Assembly: GCA_005408345.1 (NCBI GenBank)
Contig: SEMN01000312.1
Span: 248,001 to 312,000 of the forward strand
DNA length: 64,000 nt
Reading direction: 5' to 3'
Source of the DNA: Macquaria australasica
Lineage: Eukaryota > Chordata > Actinopteri > Centrarchiformes > Percichthyidae
This document shows positions 12,937 to 25,572 of the stretch, piece by piece. The notes beneath the pieces are model-generated. The model was not told the DNA's origin and ran no database searches. It saw only the letters and a list, made by a program, of their open reading frames with translations. The translations under genes and the position numbers were made by a program. Position 1 is the stretch's first letter. Each line of letters begins with the position of its first letter.

Positions 12937-13440
12937 GTGCCCTCTTTCCACCAAGTTATCTCTGGTTCTTGAACCGGTTCCGTTCAGGATTCTTGGAACC
13001 TTGGTTCTATCTAGCGAACCAGCCCGCGTTTCCACCAGTTTTGAGCGGAAACATTGTAATCAAGGATGCATCATCAATGGAGGGCGGAAGTAAACGGTAG
13101 GAGCAAGATGGTGGATCACATTGATTACCTGCAAGCTTTTGTTCTGTTACTACAGATATTTGTTTTCATCCAGAAAACAAGCATGAACCAACTATTAATG
13201 ATAAGAAGATGTAGAAGACTATTACCATAGTAGACCGTAGACCATTGTTGCCTTCTCCATCCTCTCTTTCCAACCTGTAGAAACTGATGTCGTCATGGTT
13301 TGCACTTCAGGTCAAAGCTGTTTTGGTTACAGCTTTTCAGGTTCTGAACCAATTTATTTTTGGTCGAAATACTCTGAACGATTCAAAATTAGGTGCACGA
13401 ACCAGAACAGAACCCGTTCCATGTTGGTGGAAAAGGGGTA
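12937..13440. mobile_element. MITE with CTTTCCACCAA inverted ends
   Basis: The left end CCTCTTTCCACCAAG and the inverted right end CCCCTTTTCCACCAAC enclose about 500 bp. Both subterminal regions carry GGTTCTGAACC-type sequence. The target duplication is not clear. The frame 13287-13487 across its right end is not a gene. Confidence 0.7.
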
Positions 13441-13462
13441 TCTGTGAACGACTTTGGTTCAG

Positions 13463-13930
13463 ACTGAAATATCTCGTCATCTATTGAATGTATTGCCATG
13501 AAATTTTGTACAAACATTCATGATCCCCAGAGGATTAATCCTCTGACTTTTCCTCTAGCGCCACCATGAGGTTGACTTTTGTGGTTTTTAATGAAATATC
13601 TCAACAACTATTGGATGGATTGTCATGAAGGTAGGTACAGACATTGTCCCCCTCAGGATGAATTGTAATCACTTTGGTTGTCTTCTCAGGCCAATACTTT
13701 GGTTTCTGGTCAAATACGGGCACAACTAATGACATTCCCATCAGCCTCAGCTGTACTTTAAGTGTTAGTCCTAATTAGCAAATGTTAGCAAATTAACACA
13801 CTTAGATGGTGAACATAGTAAACATTATGCCTGCTAAACATTAGCATATTAAAATTGTTAGCATTTTGATGTAAGCTCAGGTACAGTACAGGTAAGTACA
13901 GGCCCACAGAGCTCTAGCATGGTAGCCTCT
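13463..13930 (+). repeat. Dispersed fish repeat (same family as 1-310)
   Basis: It reads TGAAATATCTC, CCATGAAATTTTGTACA, GAGGATTAATCCTCTGACTT and ATTGGATGGATTGTCATGAA, then GACATTCCCATCAGCCTCAG and the GCTAAACATTAGCAT type of sequence. It is a very abundant non-coding fish repeat. Confidence 0.7.
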
Positions 13931-16149
13931 TAGCCCTGTTATGGTTATGTTTAGGAAACTCAAAGCACTTGGTTAAGGTTAGGGAAAGATTGTGGTCTCA
14001 GTTACATCTAGACTTGAAGTACAAGACAAGATGTGTTTTTGTGCGCTAAACCTCAAAATAAGTGTAAGTTGCAGAATAAAATATTTCGGTCATGCATCTT
14101 TGTTGGGCATCCTGACAAACCACAACTGGCATCCTGAGTGATCCATAAGTGAACCGTTTTATTTATAATAAACTCAGAGCTGATAGTGTGCAGGAATTCA
14201 ACTTCTAATGTAGCCTAACCCTAAAAACAAGTGTGATGCAGGACTCGGACTCGGTCTCTGGTCCTATGTCCTGCACTTTGTACACCGAACATCCATCCCG
14301 ACCAGTACGAGAATGTAACACTTCCTGCACCGGAAAACTGTTGCTGGTGAACAAAATCTAGGCAGCAACATAACACTTCCTCCACAACATATTAGACAAA
14401 ATCATTTAGCAGTACTTGAATGTAATTTTTAGGAGACATGGTTGCAGTAGTTTATATGCCTGGTACATGGACAACCCACAAAGCTCACTCTTCTAAATTA
14501 GCCATACCCTCTTAGTCCCATACCTCTGGCTTTACAGACAACACTGCTGTCTGTCAACAACCCTCACATAACATGGCAGTAGCTATTATATAACTTACTG
14601 CAAAGAGTCCTGTGGTGCATAAAACCAAATAAAATCAAATTAATTTACAAAACCTTCAAAATAACACAGTTACAACAGAGAGAGAATATCACAAACTAAA
14701 ATAGAGGAAAGAGGACAAAAGACAAAAGATTGATCATGTCCAGGAGTCATACATATATGCGTTCTTTCATTAAGACAATGACTACACTACCTGACTAATT
14801 GATTAGACCCAATTCTCTGGCTGAAGGTGTCACTGTCAAACCAATGACTAATGTCGCTCTTGATGTTCTGAGCCTTTGACTAACCTGGTGCGTATTACCT
14901 TTGGAGGCCACATGAGGGCCCCAGAGGCTTAATAGTCACACATCTCAACTGCTACTGAAACATTACATTAACTGTCCAGTGATCTGATTCTGTGTCCCAC
15001 AGCCTTATATTAAATGGCCCTTTGCACAGGAACCCTGCCTTCATGTGCAAATCTGTGACTGACATGTATTCCAGAATCATAATGTACAGTGGTGAATTGG
15101 CCTTTTGATTATGGGCTGGAAGAATAGCAAATGAGAGTATAATTACATTTAAATCAAACAAGATGTTTGCTCATCTATTGTAGATATGTTAAATAAGACG
15201 GAGCAGAGGGCAAAGGTTTAGTCCTGTAACGAAGTTTCAGGTTTTTGTTTCAGGTGAGTAAATATTATAATTTGTGTACAATCGAGAATACAGATTTCCT
15301 GTCCTCAGTATTGTGTCTGGGAATTTGGGGGTTTTAATGACCTAAAGCGGCTGATTCTGATATTTTCTTTAGACAAAATATCTTCAAATTGTATTGTTTC
15401 CATACAAAAAAAAAGTGAAATCAATGTTTAATATAATGACTTAGTCTTTTTTCCCCCCAGCATTATATCCAGGCAGTGTGAGAAGGCTTTGACAAAGCAT
15501 TCAGGGAGATAAAATATACAGAAAATATAATTGAAAAGTCACACAAATACATGGAATGGAAACAGTTAATTAATTAGGGATTATTGTTTGTATTTGTTTT
15601 TGGTGTCTAGTCAAAAATGTCTTCTTCTTCAGGTAGTGGGGTGGTGCTGAGGTGATTTGGATGATCTCAGTGTTTCTAAAATCCTGGCTATGGCCCTGGT
15701 TAGGGGTTTCTTACTAGAAGTAATTATGTAAGTAAACTTTATTTTTAAAGCGCCTTTTGAAACACAAGGTTACAAGGTGCAGAAGATCCAGGAGGATGTG
15801 CTAATAATAAGCTGATGTGGGGCACTGCAAAATGTCTGTCTTATTGATGTCACCATCAAAACATTATGTTTACATCCTAGAAAACAACTTTCCTGTTGAT
15901 AAAGTGCACTGCATCCCTACATACTGGGACTCTGACTCATCACTAAATTGAATATGTTACATCATTTCCTGTGTACTGCCATATTGTCAAAGTGAATATT
16001 TATGCAGAGACCATGACTATTACATGATAGGATTGTCTTAATGGCAACAATGCTGTGCTTTAAAATGTTTTCTTGCTACCAACTACACCTATACTACAGA
16101 TGCATACAGGTGGAACTCAATGAAAAACCTATTATCTTGGAATTATGGC
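13931..16149. other. Stretch without recognised genes
   Basis: It includes repeat-like GGTTATGTTTAGGAAACTCA and TTGGTTAAGGTTAGGGAAAG at 13940-13990 and a tail fragment at 15728. Otherwise nothing is recognised. Confidence 0.5.
15728..15800 (-). repeat. LINE/SINE 3' tail fragment, antisense
   Basis: It contains AACTTTATTTTTAAAGCGCC and then ACAAGGTTACAAGGTGCAG. It is a small divergent copy. Confidence 0.4.
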
Positions 16150-16450
16150 TACAACTTCCTATTATTATTATCATTGATTAATGTATAGATTTTTTTTTAT
16201 TCAATCTTTTAGTCTATAAAACATGAGAATGCCTGGTGACATCTTCAGATTAATTATGTTTTCTGACCAACAATCAAACCCAAAGATATTCAGTTTAAAT
16301 GCTGCAAAATAAAATAAAATCAGCAAATCCTCACATTTGAGGAACTAAAACCAAAAAATGTTTGGAAATGTTGCTAGATAATTTATTTTGATGATTAATT
16401 AATTATCAAAATTGTTGATGATTAATTTTCTGTCCATCAACTAATTGATT
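16150..16450 (+). repeat. Dispersed repeat with ATTGATTAA-type ends, copy 2
   Basis: It contains TTATCATTGATTAATG, CAAAGATATTCAGTTTA, CACATTTGAGGAACTAAAAC and a terminal GATTAATTTTCTGTCCATCA. Confidence 0.75.
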
Positions 16451-16520
16451 ATTTGTTATTATTATTAATGTTTTTATTGTATCTGGTGAGACCAAAGGTG
16501 ATTTTCCAGCTTTGGCTGGA

Positions 16521-16640
16521 TTCAATTCAATTCAATTCAGTTTTATTTATATAGCGCCATATCATAACAAAGTTATCTCAGGGCACTTTTTCGAATAGAG
16601 CAGGTCTAGACCGACTCTTTATATTTACAGAGACCCAACA
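16521..16640 (-). repeat. L2-type LINE 3' tail, antisense
   Basis: A (TTCAA)n run is followed by TTTATTTATATAGCGCCATA, ACAAAGTTATCTCAGGGCAC and GGTCTAGACCGACTCTTTAT, the reverse of the tail at 26865-27110. A (TTCTA)n microsatellite follows at about 16662-16705. Confidence 0.85.
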
Positions 16641-16709
16641 GTAACTGGACAGTAAAGTTATATTCAATTCTATTCTCTTCTATTCTATTCTGATTTATTC
16701 TATTCATCA

Positions 16710-18619
16710 ACAACTTTGAAAACTGTCATGTGGATTTTGTCATCCTTAAACTCACAATGTATGGACATACGTACACTGTACATGCTGAATATTTACAGGT
16801 CTGAATTAAACATGTGTTTACGCCAGTTTAGTCTAATGGTACTTAGACCTTGTACAAACTTTGGTTTATCACATATGCATCAACAGATTTTTTTTTAATA
16901 TTCAAAGTTAATGAAGCGCCAAGGACATCTTTTATATGGCGGAGTGAAATGAAAAGGATGTTTTGATTAGATGATACATTACCAGACTGAATCACTTTCC
17001 TTTGTTTCAGATGTATGAGAATGTGTGAACACTTTTACTTTTAGATAAATGATGCACTGGTATAAAGGATTATAAAAGTGATATATCTTTTCATCCCACA
17101 GTCAAAGTGAGTTGCAAGCATTGACTGTGACCGCTTCCACCTATTCTTCAAGTATGATTCCCTTTCATCTCTCGGTTTTCGCTTTTATTCGAGCAACCTG
17201 ACATAAAGATGGTTCTTAAAAGTCCCACTGATTGATGACCATCTTGTAAAACACTTGTCAAAGATGTTGCTGCAATTGAGAAATACAAAAACAGGTTCTC
17301 ATACCTCATTTATTCCTCTAGGTATTCATTGTTGCTTGTATGTGACTGCTCTGTTTTGTTTCGGGACAACATACCATGCCACTATTGATTTTCCTGCTTT
17401 GATGTTGAATGATTGACCAGTGAGACCAATTGTATGACGGAGAAAATATGATCATGTTTTCATGCACTTGTGCATCTTCTTAGCTCGTTTAATTGTTGTG
17501 CTTGTGCAGCCTTTCCTCTGTGAGGAGATTCTGCAGCATCATTTGGGTATGACAGATATCTTAACCTCTTTACCTTACCTTGAGTAAAATGTGCCCTTCC
17601 AGGCATGGGTGAGTCAATATGGGTTTTAATTTGTTTGCATGTGTCTTTGTTTAAACCATATGACCACTGGAGTGCTGTCATTCATTGTATTTGCCCCATC
17701 CTTTAGATTTGCTGTGCAGCTGTGTTTGCTTGGATCACACAACACCTCCTCTTTAACTGGCTTGCAGTGTGCAGTAGATGTTCTGGAGGCGACACTGCGT
17801 AAAAAGTGATCAGACCTCCAACAAATGCACCTTGATTTCATGGAACAGCAGATGGCTCTCAAATAACAATTGTCGATGCTTTATCCAGACCACTCTGATC
17901 CGGGTCCTCATGCCTCCAGGAGATTTAGTCAATGTTTGCTCCGTCTTTGCTTATAAAAGTTCTCTAATCATGTGTTGTCTGCAATTAACTGCTTTGTCCT
18001 CTTTTCAGTATTTCTTGTCCCTTCTGAATGATGTCCTTTGGGCTTTGCCTCTTTTGTGTGTGTAGGCTGTCCTCTTTCCAGGTCTTTGTGCTACAGAGGA
18101 GGTTTTGGGGTCCAGGTCTTACTTGCTTGGTGGCATCTGGAAGTTACTCGATGTTTTCTCTGCTATTCTTCATACATGTTTGCACATTACATACCTAATA
18201 TTGTCATTCTTTACCTCCATAGCATTATTTCACAATTACGCACTATTTCTATCTTCTCTATACACACTACATGTGTTTTTCCTTATCCGTATCAAAGAAC
18301 TAAGGATAGTATGTACATTGTACATATTGTAAATTTGACCCTTTAAAGGAAAATGTGTGATTTGTGGCTGCTAAACCTTTGACTTTTTAAAAGATTTTAA
18401 TGGATATGGTTCATTTTGTGTTCATCTTTTTAACTTAATTTGTGTTCATATACTGTTATTTCAATGTGTTAGCTACCATAGCTAACAACCTAAAATCAGT
18501 ATAGTAATAGCTAATATTATTAAGTCCTGTTGTTAACACATTTAATTTGTGCAGTAGCTAATAAATGTACTAAAAGCTAGTAGTGGCTGGTAGTCTCATG
18601 TTAACAGTAACATCATTGG
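16710..18619. other. Stretch without recognised genes
   Basis: Overlapping frames of 70-102 codons at 17460-18346 show no domain, and I regard them as chance. Confidence 0.5.
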
Positions 18620-18700
18620 TTTCCTAAATCATTGGTTCTCAGCCTTTGTCTACTTGTGACCTCTTGTCCCAGGTTGCATTTAATATGTCTGTTAGTAATG
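18620..18700. repeat. hAT terminal fragment
   Basis: It reads CATTGGTTCTCAGCC then TTGTGACCTCTTGTCCC, like the CAGTGGTTCTCAACC ends of hAT elements. Confidence 0.4.
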
Positions 18701-18786
18701 ACAGTCACTATTTTTTCAGAACAATATAACAAATTTATATTTTTAACATATAACAGCCAAATCATTTTTGGCTTAGGGTAAGGGTG

Positions 18787-18812
18787 ACACACACACACAC
18801 ACACACACACAC
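18787..18812. repeat. (CA)n microsatellite
   Basis: Thirteen CA units. It produces a false Cys/Val frame on the minus strand. Confidence 0.95.
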
Positions 18813-18865
18813 TGTAGTTTATTTTGACTCTGTACCACATATACCATCCTGCTACACTAAATACT

Positions 18866-18921
18866 CACTAGAGCACCAAATGTGGATTAATCCACCACTG
18901 AAAATAGTCCCCAACAAATAA
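18866..18921 (-). repeat. Repeat arm A, inverted partner of 20896-20941
   Basis: It reads CACTAGAGCACCAAATG, GGATTAATCCACCACTGAAA and ATAGTCCCCAACAAATAA. Confidence 0.75.
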
Positions 18922-18969
18922 ACAACTTCACTACAGTGACCAGGTGTTTCAGGAAATTACTGAGCCTTT

Positions 18970-20890
18970 ATAAAAAAAAAAAAAAAATGAGAGTATATAT
19001 TCATTACATGTTTTTAAAGATTTATGTCTTCTGTAGGAACCAGTGGGCTTGGAGCTGAGAGCAGGGGCAGGGAAGTTAGAAAGTACTGAGCGACAGACTA
19101 ATACATTATTAGTTTGGGTCTTTCCATGGGAGTTGTTGACAATACAAAAGAAAAACCATCTATCATTTAATTGTCAATGCATGTTTTATTTGTAAGGACT
19201 TTCTATAGTTATTAAACAGGAATAAGTACAAATAATTTTGCCCAAATTATACTGCATCATTGTAGAACTGTAGCATTTTGTGCTCTCGTTCTGTGAGCTT
19301 GTTGTGGAGACAGAAGAGAGAGAAAAATAATTTGAGAGAGAGGAAGAAATGGACAGTGAGGAGCCCAATGCCAATACGTAGATCCTCACTCCCAACATGC
19401 TGGCTTCTTAGAGGTTACTGTTCAACAACTGTATGCTACTTAATCGCGATGGCTCCCAGCAGGAATAATCTACTGTAATTCTTTATCACCCAATACAGTT
19501 AAGATGAGGTTAAACAGAGAGCAGCGCAGCTTCACAGCCAAGCCTGCCGTGTTTCCAAACACTCCCAAAAGATTTGCCCTGTTAAAAAAAATCCATCTGT
19601 GTTCTGACAAATGGTGGGCTGAGTGGTGAGAGAGGGGAAGAAAAACACATGATTTATTTTCAAAGCTTTTATGATGCTTTCCATTGTTCCCCTCACGCTT
19701 TAGTCTCGATGCACACTACGACTGCCAATGGGGACGTAACTGTTGCAGAGACACAAAAGAACTGCTCAAATTACACCTGTGACAATTACTACAGCAAGGC
19801 GCTGTCTGCGGGACAAAAGAGTGTTATCTAAAACTACTCACGGAGAATGTACAGAAAAAATCAATTACTGCTAAGGCTTTGTTGCATGTTTTAGGCTGTC
19901 TGGTATGTCACACTTAAAATATTGTATTGACAACAGCAGGTTAGTACAACTGCACTGAGATATTCTGTCTTTAAAATGACAAAATGACATGTACTGCCAT
20001 AAATTCAAATGACTTCTGAGCTATACCTTAGTCACTTTTCTATCTACATCCATAAAATGTCTTTATTCCACATTATAATGTACAGTAATACAATAAGACA
20101 ATTTGTTTAGGCCTTGATGAATTGCAGCAACTTTGCATAGGACGCCTAAATCTTAAACTCTTTGTTAAAGATTTAAACCTGGAAAACATCCACTGAGATG
20201 TGGTTGCTGCTGAAAGCCAGGTCTATCAGAAAGCTAAATGATGATGTTACTTGCTGCCTCAGCTCCAGAACCTTGTTAACCTAGGTGTTACACAATATTA
20301 AACAAAGTGAACAAGTGCAAAAATCACTGATTTTGGTGGGTCATGTCCAGGAAATTGGACATTTCTGGAAAAGCTAAACAGTTCAAGGAATGGTAGCAGT
20401 GAAGGAGAGCTCTGGTCAATTATCTGGCGGACAGCCCATTTAAAATGGCGTCAATCGAAAACAAATGCCTGTTGCGCCTCACCAAACCAGAATGAGCAAG
20501 GCAAAAGTTTAAGCAATTTGACAAGTGGTGAATTGCAGTGAAATAGCATGGCACCTTGAGTGAAAACAATATAATTTGTTTCCTTCCGTATCATTGGGTG
20601 CCACGTAGGAAAATAGAGGCTTGAGCCACTGTATTTATATATCGTCCATGAACCAATGTGCAGGGATATGTATTTGTTTACTTTTCTTTTTTTGCACAGA
20701 TATCCCATGCAGTAAGAAAATCAACATGAAAGAGTCTACTCTCCTCACAGTGTCACGCCATCACACAATCTTTAAAAAGATTTATGTTGAAAGTATGTAT
20801 TTTCATTTTTATTAAAGACAGTAATTTCCTAAAACAGATGGTCATTTTAGTTTTTAGCAAGTTTTTAGAAAACATCAAACAGGAGGAAAT
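18970..20890. other. Stretch without recognised genes
   Basis: An A run lies at 18973-18986. Several short frames (19278-19478, 19649-19831) have no recognisable family. Confidence 0.45.
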
Positions 20891-20895
20891 AGTGC

Positions 20896-20941
20896 ATTTG
20901 TTGGGGACTATTTTCAGCGGTGGATTAATGGTGCTCTAGTG
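20896..20941 (+). repeat. Repeat arm B, inverted partner of 18866-18921
   Basis: It reads TTTGTTGGGGACTATTTTCA then GCGGTGGATTAATGG and TGCTCTAGTG, the reverse complement of arm A except for a short indel and substitutions. Confidence 0.75.
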
Positions 20942-21119
20942 TATTTTCCAGCAGAAAATATGGGACTGGAAGCCCTCAGTGCCCATTAACAATAGAGCTG
21001 TTCTATGTTCTCAGTAGGCCTGAGAACATAGGGTTTCCACAACAGAAACCAACACACACAACAATTAATCCCAATTATTAGCTCAGTTGTCAAAGCTACT
21101 CAGAGTTAAAACCTAATGT

Positions 21120-21760
21120 GTAAACTTCAACAGCTCCAATTAAGGTTAATTGGTAGGAAAGTTTGTTTTCACAACACCATCAGTAATTGTAAGCACTCAA
21201 TATTTATAAGGCACCAAGGATTTTGAACTAAAGGGAAAAAAGCAGGATAGAAATTCCAAGCTTGCAGAGAAAACCATCAGTGCTCAACAATTTTTGAGCT
21301 CAGCTGCCAGTGTAGCCCTCCGCCATAGATGGAAACAAGCTCTTTATTTAATGGGTTCAAGAACAGCTTGCTCTCTTACTGTGGAACATAATCACCACAT
21401 TTGTAAACGTAAAGCAGGGCTTTGAATGTAACCATTCATCCTGAGTTACCATGTTGTCGTTCAGACATCAAGGCTCTCCAAGGCCTACGCTCTCCACAGC
21501 AAACTACCTTGTATTAGAGAACCTAAAAGGCTTTGCCACAAAGTGCCAAGTAGCTCTGAGTCCTAATAATGGGACCACAAAGAGCCAACTTATAGCAATT
21601 GCAGCAGGCATTAATAACGTGTTAGGCACAGTAGTTTTCTCCAGTTTGCTTTGACTGTGTTAACTAACTATTACTATTTAACTATTTATGTGTGCCACAG
21701 TCATAGCAAAAGAGAAGGCATCATAAATAAACATGCTGACATTGCACAGGTCCTATAACA
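21120..21760. other. Repeat-poor block upstream of vax1
   Basis: No microsatellite, LINE or MITE signature. It contains TTATAGCAATTGCAGCAGGC followed by ATTAATAACG. It might be conserved non-coding DNA; the 67-codon frame at 21451-21654 lacks any motif. Confidence 0.3.
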
Positions 21761-22077
21761 AAAGTAACCATTTCCTCCCCTGAAATATCTTTCACCATAA
21801 ATTCCACCCCCTCATTCTTGAGCAGTTCAGGGTTTGATTTGATTTCCTCTGACACATTTATTTCTAACCAAACATTAAATGTGTTCAGAGAACAACTCTA
21901 ATTTCCGGTGTTGAAATATTGAAAACTGGTCCGAGCGGGGTCACATTACAACACAACATATTGTGCAGCATTTTGAAGAACGTCACTGAAGCCTTGTTGT
22001 GCTGAAAGGATGACTATAATAGTGATGATAATGCTGGTGATTTACCGTTGGCCTGTGGTGATTTGACCATTGCAGAG

Positions 22078-22079
<2 letters not shown>

Positions 22080-22124
<45 letters not shown>
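22080..22124. repeat. (TG)n microsatellite
   Basis: About 22 TG units just after GAGCTC. Confidence 0.97.
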
Positions 22125-22126
<2 letters not shown>

Positions 22127-22479
22127 GGAGGACACTTGCCTCCAAAGTTGGATGCTTCCAGTATAAATACACAGGAAGGAATATATGAAAGTATATTACA
22201 TTATGGAGGGTTTTTTTAATGGAAGGCAGTGCAGATGTTCTACAATAATATAAAAAACATGCTTGGCTGATATCTAATTATCCATCCAAAAGGAGAAAAG
22301 CGGAGGTTGTTTGGTTAGAGAAGAAATTCTAGAGAAGAAATTCTACATCTGGTCTGTTACTGGCCTGTCTGTGTATCATGTGAACTGTAATATAGTTTCA
22401 GAATTTATAGGATTACTTTGCTGACAATAATGGAATTAGTGGAGGAAATGTCAACCTCAACAGAAAATAATGAATAAAC

Positions 22480-22930
22480 AGTGGGGGTGATATGTCTTGA
22501 TCTTAAAACATTTCATACTACTGACCGTGGCTTACTACTGGAGAATCTAGAACTATGGCATTAGAAGGCTTAAACACTCCCGGTTAACTTGAGAATGGCT
22601 ACTGGTATGTTCAAATAAATAACTTAAATTTAAAATAATTGAGTTACTTCTGGGGTTCCCCAAGGCTCTGTGTTGGGCCCATTTTTGTTTATTTGTAGGT
22701 AACTGATATTTGTAAGATTTCGAAAACATTAAACTTTCCTTTATGTGTAGATGACACTAATTTATTTTGCTGTTGAAACTTCTGAAGAGTTGGTTTGATT
22801 TTAACAATCTACACCTGTGATAGTTTGAGATTGAATTAAATTAATAATCTTTGGTAACTGTATAACAAATTCACAAAGCAAACTTATGATAAATGACGTT
22901 AAAATGAAGAATGTCTGATTTTTTTTGAGA
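22480..22930 (+). pseudogene. Decayed LINE reverse-transcriptase fragment
   Basis: Broken frames give SGVPQGSVLGPI and, about 30 residues on, TDICKISKTLNFPLCVDDT, the GxPQGSxLGP and (Y/F)ADDT boxes of a non-LTR reverse transcriptase, with ADD changed to VDD. Upstream, CLDLKTFHTTDRGLLLENLE matches the D-L-x-K-A-F-D-T box. Many stops; it looks old. It is a different family from the 2586-3625 copy. Confidence 0.75.
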
Positions 22931-23899
22931 TCACAAAGACAGTTGTAATACTGTATAAAATTAAGGATTTCTTAAATCAGGCTTCAATTTACACTGTTCA
23001 CTTAAAGTTCAACACTTTACTTAGACTTACGATTGTTCCCAGTTCTTGCAGTGCCAACACATTAAAAAGGGGAGTGGTCCTCCAACTGTGATCAGCACAC
23101 GTTCCTCAAGACTGTTCAGCATGATGGCTGCTTATGGTGTCAGCCAACAAATATAATGTTAGGATTTCTTTCTTCTAATTTCAAGCAGTATTAAAATCTA
23201 CCTATCTACAAGTGAAAACACACCCTTCCCTGCATGTACAGTATGGTATTAGTAAAGCCTGGAATAGAAATCTGGTGGTTGTTTGTGATGTTTACTACAC
23301 TATTCACATTTTCCACAGGACTTGCACTGCAATGTATGTGTTGGTGTACATCATTTACAAGGCCAATATAATCAGAAATGTGCTCTTTAATTTGACTGAT
23401 CTACCAATTGAAATTCCATAAATAGTTTGATTCAAATCACTTGAAATGCAGTGTTGGTAATTTACCATTGGAAAATGTGTGTGTTGTAAAAGGGATTACA
23501 GTCTGCTATACGGTATATATGCAGCATTCTTTGCACATTGCGGCACTGAGTGTGTGATATTTTTGGGGATGTAGAAACTGAACACATCAGTCTTTTCTCC
23601 TCTTCAGCCATTGTGTGTAGCTGAGAGGCCAAGACGCTGCGTCCTCAATCTATTTCCCAGGCTGGGGCTCTGCACCACAGCTTGAGAAGCCCAGGTTCCC
23701 TTTAGTCGCTCCCTTTTTAGCCTCCTTTTTACCTTTCTCAAACAATAGATCCTGCCCCACTCCAAGCAGCAGCCCCCCAAACACTCAGTGAATAAAGTTA
23801 GTCCAACATGCAGCCCTTAAACCCACCCCAAGACTGCTGCGGGGCAGCCACACTCGCAGAATTGTTTGTTAATAGTCCAATTAGATAATTGCCATCTTT

Positions 23900-25358
23900 C
23901 ACTCCTTTTCCTCTCTGTTTCCCATAAAGGCATGAATGGCACTCAGGGAGGGGGGCAGCTTGAAGGGGGCTTCTGGCCAGCTAAGGTGACAAGAAGGGCC
24001 AGAGAAAGCTCCTTGCACTAGGCCACTGGTTTGAATTGAATCATTGTGGCCTAATCAATGGTCTTATTGGATTACTGGCCACTGCTGTGTTCAGAGATAT
24101 TGTTGCACTGACAATGAAAATTGCTAAGAGTTGGTGGTTGGGTGGGTGGGTAGTGGGCTGGAAGGCGAGTGGTGGAGAGAGGTAGGGCCATTCCAGAGGT
24201 ATGCGTGTGTGTGAGAGAGTGTAGGCAGCCTAAGCACTAATGACAAGTTTTGTTCCCCTTTTTTTGTCTTTTTCAAATGCGCAGGTTAAGATTATGAGAG
24301 GTGAAGATGGCTTCTGGGGTGCAATCATTTGAATACTGAAGGATGTGGCGTTAGCGGCCAGGACCTCGCTGGGTTGCTCTGCGTAGCTCTCTGAATGAAC
24401 ACAGGACGACACAGGAAACTTTGACACAATTCCCGTTAAAGCAGAGCACGGCGCTGTTCCAGTGCTCAAACTGGCTGGGTTGTTGCCTTCATAAATTTTG
24501 ATCGACGTGGATTTGTTCGTTATTCTTTTCACCTGTCTCTCTCTCTCCCTCTCTCTGGCTCTCTCCCAGTGTCTCTTGTCTACAGTAGCATAGTGGCGAG
24601 ATCAGCACATTGCAGAATTCCGTTGATTGGTGAGACAGCCAAAAGGAAAAACGGGATCAAAGTTCGCTGACATGCTGTGGCAATCAGGTGCACGGTGAAA
24701 AGTCGGGGGGAAAATAGTCTGGCTGTGCTCGGTGGACGGAAGAATGAAGCACCCCGGAACTTTTTTCAGGTCTGGAAGACTCGTACCCCTGTGATTGTGT
24801 GTGTTCATGTGGGGGTTCAGGCAGGCTTGGTTGCGAGACAAGACCAATCATTTGTCTTGATTCTCTGGGCTGAGAATAGGCTAACTGAGGGGGACGGGAC
24901 GAGCAAACCCCTCTATCAAGACCTGATCTATTTCCCCAAACAATTTAGTGTATTCATGAGGTTACGCAAATGTGGAGGCAGCAAAATTACCGTAATCAAT
25001 TGAAACAGCGAGTGCGCATCCATGGCTCTGATTATTTGGAGATCATCTATCAGCCTGATGTCTATGTAACGAGTAAAGGGGGGCATTGAATTACTGTTGA
25101 GTTTCACTGAGAAGTCCATGATCATTGGGCAAGGGAGTTTGGTCAGTGATAATAGGGCTCCTTGGTCGGGCGACGGAAGTATTTCACCAAATATTAGATA
25201 GCTGACTCTGCCCTGCTGAAAGGTGCTGTTTTGAAACTAAAACCCACACTGTCCAGCCGATCTGGTGCGCCGTGTTCTCCGTAATCTCCTTTTTTTTTTA
25301 ACGTGACAAAGGAAAAAAAGAGGCGGACGAGCCGCAGGTCCAAGAGGATAAACTGAGC
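23900..25358 (+). promoter_or_regulatory. vax1: vax1 upstream region: promoter, 5' UTR and candidate conserved elements
   Basis: A repeat-poor block directly upstream of the vax1 start. It holds TCATTGTGG followed by CTAATCAATGG (24041-24061), then a second ATTGG/GGATTA group (24065-24074), a pyrimidine-rich CTCTCT run at about 24533-24570, and GTAATCAATTG near 24990. These are SOX-like (ATTGTG, CAATGG) and homeodomain-like (TAAT, GGATTA) cores. No TATA box or transcription start can be fixed. The open frames here (24230-24532 and 24602-24847 minus; 24677-25003 plus) have no family signature. Confidence 0.45.
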
Positions 25359-25572
25359 ATGGAGGTCAGGTACAACCAAGAGACGGAAGGGATGGGGCTG
25401 AAGAATGGACTAAAGAAGGGGAAAGATGAGAAGGACTCCCAGGGCAGCTTGTCCAAAAGCTTCCTCAAGGAGCAGCAGGACTCCTTTTCCCCTTCTGGGA
25501 CTGTGGACAACTGCGAGAAGAACAGGGGGAGCACGGGGGACCCGGACTACTGTCGGAGAATACTAGTCCGAG
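25359..25572 (+). CDS. vax1: vax1 coding exon 1
   Basis: Encodes residues 1-71 plus the first base of codon 72. It covers the variable, charged N-terminus (a run of Lys, Asp and Glu) and the conserved DPDYCRRILVR segment. The donor is G|GTAAGG at 25573. The split codon G|AT (Asp) is completed by exon 2. Confidence 0.96.

Noticed and set aside
17460..18346. Cluster of overlapping 70-102 codon frames
   Set aside because: Several frames on both strands overlap, none with motifs, start context or splice structure.
7000..25000. Search for KCNK18 or SHTN1 exons expected beside VAX1 from human synteny
   Set aside because: No recognisable peptide of either was found on either strand here or downstream of vax1.
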